Positions 12,217-24,200 of a stretch of DNA of 64,000 bases are shown here, in pieces (the first letter of the stretch is position 1; each line of letters opens with the position of its first letter). The notes beneath the pieces were generated by a model that was not told the origin of the DNA, made no database searches, and saw only the letters and a list, made by a program, of their open reading frames with translations. The stretch is from contig NMRB01000983.1 of NCBI GenBank assembly GCA_002633025.1, positions 179,713-243,712 on the forward strand, written 5' to 3'. Source of the stretch: Notospermus geniculatus (lineage: Eukaryota; Nemertea; Pilidiophora; Heteronemertea; Lineidae). The translations under genes were made by a program, and so were the position numbers.

Positions 12217-15200
12217 CTGAAATTTAAGATTGTAAGCTTAAAGTACTGCCNGGAGGTGCCCCCTGTTCCTACGACCATGGAATACATGTAGATGTAACTC
12301 AATTCATCTGATAAACCTCCATCAAATGTAAAACTGAAGGAGCCTCAGGGTTCTCCACTAGTGTAACAGAACGGGCACCGTGCCCATTCTAAAACGCAGG
12401 ATTGATCTCAGCGCCCGGTCTAAAAATCCACCGCCCGGTCAAAAAAATCGCCGCCTGGTCAAAATTATTCTCTTTAAATAACACTGAGGTTTTCCAAGTA
12501 CCGACCGGAGCTAGATTTGCGTTCCAAAATGTTGGGAAATCGCATTTCAGGGCTTCTAGATTTCATATTTTTCTGGGGGAGGCCCCAGACCCCCTGAGGA
12601 CGTGCGTGCGACAGCGCCTCGCATTTATATCAGTAACCGTATGACGTCACCAGTGCCCGGTCTGTTTCAAACCCTGTGGAGAACCCTGAGCCTGAACATA
12701 GTCGTTCGCAAAGAGCCAACCAAACCCAATTTTTCAAGGCAATGAGGGGGCGGTATCACCATATTTCTCTGTTTTTCTGTAGACGATCATGGGTCAAGGA
12801 CCAGGGCCCAGTTTCACAAAGAATCTTAAGTCTAAAGTTTGACTTAAAGCACCACGGTATTGCCACTTTCTGTCGACAGCCGGCGCCACCATACCCGTTC
12901 TCCAATACTGTAGTTAAGCCTTTCGCCCCAGTGTTGGAGAATGTATGATTACACTACAATGCACGTAGTAGCATGCGTAGTTTACCAAGTCGTCAATAGA
13001 GGTCTCCCTTAACGCGGGTACGTGTAACGCAAGATTGGGAAGCAATACTGTGGTCCTTTAAGTCATCACGTGACCAGGTTTCAGCAAATCAGATGGCTTC
13101 ATTTCAGACTTAAGTTTTTCTTAGACTTAAGATTCTTTGTGCAACTGGGCCCAGGTCGGACAAACTGGTATATTGCATCGAGAATGTGGCAGCCAGCTGG
13201 CCTGATTTGATTGTGAGGCGGTCTGGGAAAACCCGTTGGATGTCATGTTTGAGGAAAGTGTTGGTGAACCAACCTGCACATTTCAAGCTGAAGTAATATG
13301 AGAAAAATTGAGCAACCCGTTCTTGAGTTATGGTCCGGAATGCTAAAACCAAGATGTCTTCCTGGGGGCCATATTGAACATCAGGTCGCAACCAAAATAG
13401 ATGGGGAACCTCCCCCCAATCCACCCCATCACACCATGCAAATATGAGATAAATCGGGCAACCCGTTCTCGAGTTAAGCCTAGTCTACACTACCCGAGAA
13501 TGCATCGCCGATGGACCCCGGACTGCGAACACAGGTTATTCGCGGTGACCCACCGCGAATAACCTGTGTTCGCGGTGTCACCGCGAATACCCGCGAACGT
13601 GTCTACACCTGATGAGTACTTGCGGCTATTCCCTGCCCTCTTATTGGCTCCCGGCCGGTGACCTCATTCTGATCAACTACATCCGGGTCACCACGTCAGC
13701 TGCCACTGACCGCCGATGTCCCCGGGAAGGTGTCTCCACTGTTCGCGGTCATTCGCGGCCATTCGCGGTATGCCTGCCAACTCGCGAGCTGCGCGATTGC
13801 TTCGCGATTTTTTCAACATGTTGGAAACGGCCGCGAATGCCCGGGAACACTCGCGGGGTGTTCGCGGACATTTCCATTCGCGGTCATTCACGGTGCCGTG
13901 TCTCCACTTGGCCCGCAAATCACCGCCGATCACAGCCGAGTCACCGCGAGTATACTCGCGGTGACACTCGCGGTGGTTCGCGGGGACTCGCGGGCCAAGT
14001 GGAGACAGGCCTTTACGGTCCGGAATGCAAAATCCAAGATATCTGTCTGCTGGCCATATTGAATATTGGATCGCAACCAAAATCGATAGGGAACCACCCC
14101 TGATCCATCCCATAACACTATGCAAATATGAGATAAATCGGACATTCCATTCCAGTGATCGATTTTTAGCTCTTTGGTCCAGTTGTCCACTGGGCAAGTG
14201 CTCTTTTGCAATTGGTTGCCCGTGTTGCTTTTTGAGTTGCCCGCAAATGGTTTTTCAATGGAAAAATGATGATTCTTTACTTGTCCGCAGGACAAACACT
14301 TCTGGACTCGTCCGTATCAAAATTCACGTGCCCCGGGCAACGGGACAAGTGCTAAAATTGATCACTGCATTCTTGTGTTATGGTCTGGAATGCTAAAATC
14401 AATCACTTTTTGTGTTTTTGGTTTTAGCAACCTAGTAGCCAAATCAAGAATCGAATCGGACCGAAACTTGGTGTCGTAGGTCACATGACCTAAGGGTATA
14501 TATGTACCAAGTTTCACATCAAAAGCTCCAGCGGTTACAAAACGTGCCATGCTTACGGACAACGACAACGGACGCTGCACCATCGTAAGAGCTCACGACA
14601 GGTGAGCTAGAGCTAAAAATCATTGTTTATTTACATTTTGGCCTTTATTTACATTTTCTTTCAGCAAACCATGCAAGACCAAAGCTGACTGTCCTGGATT
14701 CTGTACTGAGTGCAGCAGTAGGAACATATGTAGAAATTGGGGCTGACAGACATTCGTCATGATTTTACCAGTAGACCAGTTGAGACACTGTCAGAACTTG
14801 GCTCAATTGCTGTCCTAACCAAACCACAGACAACACAATAATCTGTAGGTATATGTAATAAAAGTTAAAGATTCCATTCTTTATTTTTTATTCACTTTTA
14901 CATTGTTTTGTTTTGGCGATGCATTCTGACCAATGAGAACATACGTTTGGTCAGGCAAACATGACACAGAGGATCTTTTTTGCTCAATCGAATGGGCCCT
15001 TCCTAAAGCAATGAGGTACCGGCAAACCTAATCCGCGACGCGGCGCTGACTATCAACCTGGTCAGAACTGCGTCATTGAAAATGAGGCTAACGTTATTTT
15101 CCAATTAATTCTGAATAGCACACCCTGTTTCTAGGCCAAATATAAAACGTTGAACTCAATTTCTAATTTTACTTTTCTATCATTAAGTACAGAACTGCTA

Positions 15201-18200
15201 AAATATATCTTATTGCTTTTGAGCAAACAATCTCTGCGAAAACATGATGAATTTAATCGATAAAGTTCACCATTTTAGTGTAAACGACAGGCCAATGACC
15301 GACGTCATGGGTTGTGAATGACGCAGTTGTTTGTAACGTCAGAATGACGCACGACGCCTGATGACGTTCAACAATCGCACAGCATGCGCACTTGCGTTTT
15401 AACCTGGTTGATGATCAGCGCCGCCTTTTGTACTGCCGGTACCCCATTGGAATCGTTGAGCAACACGACAGCCAACCACACAAGACTGAAGCTGACTGCA
15501 GCTGAACACAGTCGTTCGCAAAGAGTCAACCAAACCCAAATTTTCAAGGCAATGGTGGGGCAGTCACCATATCTCTCTCTGCTTTTCTGTAGAAGATCGT
15601 GGGTCAAGGGCCAGTTCAGGTCAGTCAATCTGATTAGTGATATTGCATCGACATATGGACATATGGTATCACAGCTGATAGGACATATGGTAGGATGTGA
15701 CAAACCAGCTGGCCTGGCTTGATAACTGCCAATACCCAGCACCACACCTCTGCTGAATATGCGGAATTATGATAACGACGAGTGATATACCGGTAGTAAG
15801 GTTATCACACGGAATTCCGTCTAACTACCTTGAGATGATACTGATAGTAGTGATGAGAACTGACCATAAAAGGGAGATGAGCCACACAGCATAGGCAGAA
15901 CATAGTTATCGTAGTTAACTTCGACACCGGAGAGGAGGAGAATCATCACGCACATCAAGACCTGCCATCAATTTGCTATGAAGTCAATCCTGTTCGTCTT
16001 TCTTGTTCTGCTTGCCGTCGCCTTCGCAGCTGAAGCTGACGACGACCATTCTATAGAGAGGACCAAACGGGCTGTTTGCCTCCCGCATGTGGGACGCAAA
16101 AAAAGGAACGAGGTCGTGGGGTAAGTTTACTGTTGCTTATTGACACTTTTCTAAAGGGCCACTCATTTGGCCGACTCCTGCCCTGTTCTATTCATTTGGC
16201 GTCACCTTCACACCAGTACGTGTAATTAGCTCATAAGCAGCATAAATTGTCCTCTGGGCTGGATTTGGGTTAATCTGTTTTTCGGGTGCCAGGCAGAGTT
16301 GGCTGTATTGGTGAGGAAAGGGTTGACAACATAGATATTTTGACATTAGATTTAACTCCTATGCAAGGGTTGGAAACACGAAGAAGTCATGAGATCAATA
16401 AGTGACTTTACTTGAATTTTTCATAGTCATTGAATCAGCCATTTATCTCTGCTATACAATTGGAATCATTGAGCAACACGACAGCCAACCACGCAAGACT
16501 GAAGCTGACTGCAGCTGAACACAGTCGTTCGCAAAGAGTCAACCAAACGCAAATTTTCAAGGCAATGGTGGGGCAGTCACCATATCTCTCTCTGCTTTTC
16601 TGTAGAAGATCGTGGGTCAAGGGCCAGCTCAGGTCAGTCAATCTGATTAGTGATATTGCATTGACATATGGACATATGGTATCACAGCTGATAGGACATA
16701 TGGTAGGATGTGACAAACCAGCTGGCCTGGCTTGATAACTGCCAATACCCAGCACCACACCTCTGCTGAATATGCGGAATTATGATAACGACTGGCTTGA
16801 TAACTGCCAATACCCAGCACCACACCTCTGCTGAATATGCGGAATTATGATAACGATGAGTGATATAGTAAGGTTATCACACGGAATTCCGTCCAACTAC
16901 CTTGAGATGATACTGATAGTAGTGATGAGAACTGACCATAAAAGGGAGATGAGCCACACGGCATAGGCAGAACATAGTTAGCTAACTTCGACACCGGAGA
17001 GAAGGAGAATCATCACGCACATCAAGACGTGCCATCAATTTGCTATGAAGTCAATCCTGTTCGTCTTTCTTGTTCTGCTTGCCGTCGCCTTCGCAGCTGA
17101 AGCTGACGACGACCATTCTATAGAGAGGACCAAACGGGCTGTTTGTCTCCCGCATGTGGGACGCAAAAAAAGGAACGAGGTCGTGGGGTAAGTTTACTGT
17201 TGCTTATTGACACTTTTCTAAAGGGCCACTCATTTGGCCGACTCCTGCCCTGTTCTATTCATTTGGCGTCACCTTCACACCAGTACGTGTAATTAGCTCA
17301 TAAGCAGCATAAATGGTCCTTTGGGCTGGATTTGGGTTAATCTGTTTTTCGGGTGCCAGGCAGAGTTGGCTGTATTGGTGAGGAAAGGGTTGACAACATA
17401 GATATTTTGACATTAGATTTAACTCCTATGCAAGGGTTGGAAACACGAAGAAGTCATGAGATCAATAAGTGACTTTACTTGAATTTTTCATAGTCATTGA
17501 ATCAGCCATTTATCTCTGCTATAGAAGACACATACATGTACCACTACTTTTCCAAGTCAGCGTAACATACACCACAGAGGGTGTTTTTTTGCAAAAACGA
17601 CCGAACTCTTTCCAAAGCAATCAGAACTGACATGACATAGGGCCTATTCTAGAAGCTTCCTTTACTCTAACGTTTACCTTTAGCTATTGTTTGCAGAGCA
17701 GAATACAAAAGCTTAAAGTGGACCTTAGAGTTAAGGAGGCTTCTAGAATACGGGCCCTAGTTTAACAATATTGGGTTTTCTTTCAGCAAACCATGCGAGA
17801 CCAATGCCGACTGTCATGGGATATGTATTCGTTGTGGCCGTAGGAAAGAATGTGAACGTTGGGGCTGACAGATGTTCCTCACGATTTTACCAGTAGGCCA
17901 GCTGAGACACTGTCAGAACTTGGCTCAGTTGCTATCCTAACCAAAACCACAGCCAACACGATAATCTGTAGGTATATGTAATAAAAGTTAAAGATTCCAT
18001 TTTTTATTTTTTATTTACTTTTACATTGTCTTGGTGATGCATTCTGACCAATGAGGACATACATTTGGTCAGTCAAACATGACACAGAGGATCTTTTTTG
18101 CTCAATCGAATGGGCCCTTCCTAAAGCAATTGGAATCATTGAGCAACACGACAGCCAACCACGCAAGACTGAAGCTGACTGCAGCTGAACACAGTCGTTC

Positions 18201-21200
18201 GCAAAGAGTCAACCAAACGCAAATTTTCAAGGCAATGGTGGGGCAGTCACCATATCTCTCTCTGCTTTTCTGTAGAAGATCGTGGGTCAAGGGCCAGTTC
18301 AGGTCAGTCAATCTGATTAGTGATATTGCATTGACATATGGACATATGGTATCACAGCTGATAGGACATATGGTAGGATGTGACAAACCAGCTGGCCTGG
18401 CTTGATAACTGCCAATACCCAGCATCACACCTCTGCTGAATATGCAGAATTATGATAACGATGATTGATATGATAAGGTTATCACACGGAATTCCGTCCA
18501 ACTACCTTGAGATGATACTGATAGTAGTGATGAGAAGTGGGCCATTAAAGGAAGATGAGCCACACAGCATTGGCAGAACCTAGCCTAGTTAGCTGAGTTT
18601 GACACCGGAGTGGAGGAGTATCATCACAAACTTCAAGATCCGCCATCAGTTTGATATGAAGTCAATCCTGTTCATCTTTCTTGTTCTACTTGCTGTCGCC
18701 TTCACAGCTGAAGTTGAAGCTGACGATGACCATTCTATGGAGCGGTCCAGAAGGGCTATTTGTCTTGTAAAATGGGGACGCAAGAAAAGGAACTTAGGGT
18801 AAGTTTACTGTTGCTTTCTTGCTTATTAACCTTTTCCTCACTAATAAGGCCTACATGTACTTGTTTGGCATCATCTGAATACCAGTAATTTGCTCGTAAT
18901 CAGCATTTAAATGGTCCTTTTTTGGCGTGGAAAGGTTCAACAATATGAGATATTTTCTGCACTAGATTTTAAAACTTGTATCCAAATGTTGGAAATACAT
19001 AATCATTCGGCCAACAGGTGACTTTTCTCAAGATCTCAATTTTGTTAAAGTCATTGAATCAGACATTAAGGGCCATATTCATAAAGGGTGTTTAGCCTAA
19101 TCAGCGTACAAATTCTGCATTACACAGGTTAAAGGCCTAGAAAACTATTATTCTGCTTTCTGTATGCTGCCTGATCTCTGGCATTTACCCACAAGATGAT
19201 CACACGCGTCTAACTTTCCTGCGTCTCAGTGTGGGAGGACAAAAGAAAGTGTTGGACAAATTCTAGACAAGCCTGCCTGATCGTTTTAACTTTCCTTTGT
19301 CCTCTTGGGCTTAGACGCAGGAAAGTTGTACGCGTATGATTATCCTGCGGGTAAATGCCTCTGGTGAAGCACCATACAGACATCAGACAATAGTTTTCTA
19401 GGCCTTTAACTTGTGTAATGCAGAATTAGTACGCTGATTAGGCTAAACACCCTTTATGAATACGGCCCTTAATCTCTACTGCAGAATACATAATCTTTTC
19501 TGGTCAGCGTTTTTGAAGCAATGAGGAGGTCGCCACTTCTCCACGGAAAGATGTCGCTGCGACCATATCAGGCCTCTTCATTGTCTTCAGGACGTCATCT
19601 CCGTGGCAATGTGCGGTGCGAGCATGAAGCCACAACGTCACGGCAGTGTGACGTTGACGTTCCGAACAACGTCACAGTGGAAAAGTGGATACGGTCGCAG
19701 CGCCATCAAATGGTAGAAAAAATTAGGCTACCTCCTCATTAGAATTGGTGAACGACGCGACATACAATACAGTCTTTTCTTTCAGCGAACCATGCAAGAC
19801 CAGAGCTGAATCCTGGGGTATGTAATCGGTGCGGCCGTAGGAAGGTATGTGAACACTGGGGCTGACAGACATTTCCCACGGTTTCACTAGTAGGCCAGCT
19901 GAGATACTGATGGAACTTGGCTCAGTTGCTGTCCTAACCAAAACCACAGACAACACGATAATCTGTAGGTGTATATAATAAAAGTCAAAGATTCCATCAT
20001 TTATTTTTTTATTCACTGACATTTGTGTCCGGCTCTGGCGAAGAGTCGCATGTCACTCAGAAGGTGAGCCTCAACGAACCGAGATGACACCAGGAGAGAA
20101 TGGCAGGGTTCCTGCACATTTTCCTGAGTAAAATTCCATGATATTTCAATGATTTTCCAAGGCAAAAATTTTCAAATTCCAAGACACGTTTCGGCAAGCA
20201 CGCTGCTGTCAGGTGGCTCCTGGAGGCCGAGAGGGGCCAGGAGTCGAGGAAGTTTTTTAGCTACTGGTGCAAAAATATTAGGGCAATCAGTTTTTTATAC
20301 ACAAAAAGTCAAAATTCCATGGTTTTCACAGACTTCATCAGCAAATCACATAATTCCATGACTTTCCAGACATGGAAAACACTCTTCTAAAATTCAAAGA
20401 TTTTCAATGGTTTTCAAGAGCCGCGGGAACCCTGAATGGAAGAAATAGATTCTTTCAGATTTCATAATAGGCAGACAATATTGAAACTGACAAACACTTG
20501 GTCTCAACCTGCCAAGGTAGGAGCGACATGCGTCTGGCATTGCCAGAGTGGGTCACATTTGTTTTGGCGATTTATTCTGACCAAGGAGTACTTTTGCTTT
20601 GGTCAGTCAAACATGACACAGAGATTCTTTTTTGCTAAATCGACTGGGCCCTTCCTAAAGCAATTGGAATTGCTGAGCAACACGAGAGCCAACCGTGCAA
20701 TGCAAGATCGAAGCTGACTGCCCCCAGTTATTTCCCTACCTTTACGCCTAGTTCGTACGGCACTATTCCATCATCTTCAGCATGCATCAGCAGTATTGGG
20801 AATGACACATCAACGATGCTGAAATGCATTAAAAATTCAATATTGAAACTACAATCAACTGCCCCTTGCATACAACATGTACGATTTTGATTCTCATCAT
20901 CACAGTGAGAAGTACGGCAGGAGGACTTTTCAGTACAGGTAGTATCAGGGCTGTAGAATCAGAGCATATTTTATCATTGATATCATATCAGCAGGGAAAA
21001 GGTTACAGCATGCCAGGCTGAACTACATGCAAACTGTAACATTGACTCACTTTTCAATATTATTGAAATATATGTGTTGATCATCTAGAGCTCTCAAAAA
21101 TATAGCCTCGAAGAATGGCATATAGCGCCAAAGCTGAAAGAAAATGAAACTAATTAGAGATGATGCTTTGATTTTGTGAATGACAATGGACTGACAGAGG

Positions 21201-24200
21201 GTTCCAATGGCTTCGACCAAAAATCTTCAATACGACTTCAAGATAACATGATGCCGAGAGAGACTCAACTTACTACACCGATTGGATGTCCAAATGCTGC
21301 TTCTCTGATAGTACTGATAGGTGCCTCCAGAATCAGACCATTGGGTTTCAGACCTGCAACAAGAAATATTGATAAGGATCAATTCTCATTGCCGCAGTCG
21401 ATATCACTAGCAGTTGAGGCCTAACTTCGAAATAAAGCCAAGGTTTAGATTAGTTACAGGTAACAAATTCACATCTTGTTTGAACTTTTCATCACGCACC
21501 AAGTACATGTACATGTATTTATGAACTACTCAACACAAAGAGCTCACCTTCTTTCGAAAGCTGCTTGGATAGTTTTGTCGCGACACTGAAATACAAATCA
21601 TATGAAATTTAAGTCTCAATTTCTGAGAAGGCCTGAGTTTGGCTGACTGGATGTTTGGTGACTAACTCTACTGACAAGTCAAGCAGCTCTTTCTTCCATC
21701 CTTTTATTCACTTGACAAATACAGCTCTCATGATCATGAAATTTCTGGTTGTATCGCAGGATAACAGCAAAAACTCATAAAGTTCATAAAGTGCATTTTG
21801 TACTGTAGCACAGTGTCAACGACTCAAAGGCACTTCACATCGTACCTCCCACTCTCCAGAAACCTTTCTGGGTACTCAAAGAGCAATTCATTCAGCGGAT
21901 CACAAGATTCTTTCAGATCAATTGAAAAAACAAAGTGGAGACTATTTCAAGTATCAAACCCACTACCTCTCCGACATGAGTCTAACGCCGTTACAACTAT
22001 CCGCTGAGCTGCTCCACATATCTATAGCAATATACCAGCACATACCCTGAACCGAGTGAGTGACCCCAGAGGAAAACTGGTGACTTCCCACTCCTCTCCT
22101 TGATCCACTTAAACATGGTATAACCATCTTGTACCATCCCATCCTCAGTTGGGTCACCTGGGGAGTCGGCAAAACCTAAAACAAATGAGGAATCTAGTTT
22201 TTATTCCATTTTTTCCATTGAGGAAGAGAAACTATTGGATATACCAGGATGGACAGCAATGTAGGAATTTTCCTACTTTATACCACTAGCTATTATGCAT
22301 GGTGTGTTTTCAGCGAGCACATGACATCACAGGGGACACGGGAAGGCACACACTATGTCGTATGTTGCTGTTTTGCAGGAGTGGACAACTTGGAGAGGTC
22401 CTGCTAGTAGCAGAAAACATGAAGGTGACTTCACCATACTGATTTCACTGACTTGAAAATGCATTGGCTGCTGCAATTCCCATGATTTTGGCAACAAATT
22501 GAAGAAAACACAAACTACTTAAAACCATTTCTGGACACCAAGGGCAGAATTTCAGTCGTTTAAAAATCAAGGTTCATGAATATTAAGGCAAGGCAAAGCT
22601 CAGGAGTGAAGCAAAATTTCCAGGGTCTACATAAGCTTATTCGGAGTCAAACAAATTTCTCCAGTGTAAATTTTCTCCTTTTGGTATGTCTTGCACATAA
22701 AATTCAATCATTCAAGAATACTCTCTGAAGCCTCCATCGGTTGCAACAGAACTCTGGACCCCAAAACAAACATTACTGCATTGCCTGCTACATGTAGTGC
22801 TATGACAGTTACGGTAGTGTGAGAAGATATCAGAGGTCAGACAAGCAAGCTGATATTCCAAGATGGCCACCTGGGAGCCATATCTGAAATCACATCAGGC
22901 CAGAAATTGGCCAACATGCAGAGGGCACCTACATGTAGTCCTAGACACACAAACACACAAGGTTAAACACTCTGAGGTGAAAAAAAGAAGCAAAATGGGA
23001 AATATTTATAATTATTTAAGAACTTTGACCTCTGTCACATTCACATTGGAAAGAAGGTTCGTGAATACTGCAGACAACATACCTCTATAATCAAAGGCTA
23101 TGACATGCAGTTGCTGAGCAGTTGCTACTTTGTAGAACGTGATTCTGTAACTCCTTGCTCTGAAAGATACAAGGGTTCAGCGAATTTAAAATGAAAGCAG
23201 ATGGCAAGCTGAAGCATTGCAGATGGCAAGCTGAAGCATTGCAGACATTACGCCTTGCGTAAGGTGTTAAGCTCCATTGGGAGACCCTAGGCAACACACT
23301 GGACCGGTAAAAAATGGACCTTTACAGGCCATGCAAAAAATTACTGCCCTCAAATGGTAGAAAGCAGTATCTCCACTTTTAAAACTGCACAGTATGCACC
23401 GGTACTCACTCCCAGTTCGGCCGAAATCATAGTGCAACCTCCTTTACAGGCGTGCGTAATGTATACCGGTAAATACCATAGAACCACATATGATAGCATT
23501 ATCCTGCATCGAGGTTGGGGGAATCCCCAATGCTGCGTGTAGTCTCGCGCAGCCAGCCGTTTCGTTCCGCAGTACTGCTAGTGCTACATGTACACGGATC
23601 CCCAGATTCAAAACAGCGGCTGGGTGACCAAGACTATGGTCGCCGATTTTGACCCATCTGTCTATACTGTGCGGCTTTAAAGAAACAGTGGGAACATTGT
23701 TGATGGAAGGTTCAGCTCCACTCTGCACTACAGTGTACTAGGTAGTACAGTGTACTTGGCAGTACAGTGTACTAGGTAGTATACAATACAGCTGTTACTT
23801 CAATCCACTCTGTTCCCACTTATCAGAAGTGGCAACTGCCTTTTATTATTGAAAGACAGAATGATACACGGCCAGGAGCTTGATTGTATTGAGGGAAAAT
23901 GTAGGTAGGATGGTGTTGAAAAAAAATAGGAAATAACAGAACTGTAGCCTACAAAGTAGCACATTTGACAACAGCTAAGAATGAACAGTTGTAGATCTCC
24001 ACTGGACATGTATATAGAGGAACTTCACGTGACGTCATCATTGACGTCATAATTCGCACGTCAGCCATGTTGGACGTCATTTGAAGCTACGAATGCGTTG
24101 GACGTGACGTCCAACATGGCGGCATCTCGTCGCGGCAGTGACGTCACAATCGTCGCTGCACTTCCTCTATACATGAAGTATACACAGAAACTATAGAGGC

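Noticed and set aside
13612-14396. Five overlapping open frames on both strands
   Set aside because: They lie over a GC-rich palindromic element full of CGCGGT words, which lacks stops by composition; there are no splice signals or family signatures.
15368-18428. Repeated 100-125 codon frames on both strands upstream of each peptide gene
   Set aside because: They are mirrored frames over the duplicated 5' flank. The same segment is promoter-proximal non-coding sequence followed by a TATA-like word and the real first exon. The conservation is due to recent duplication.
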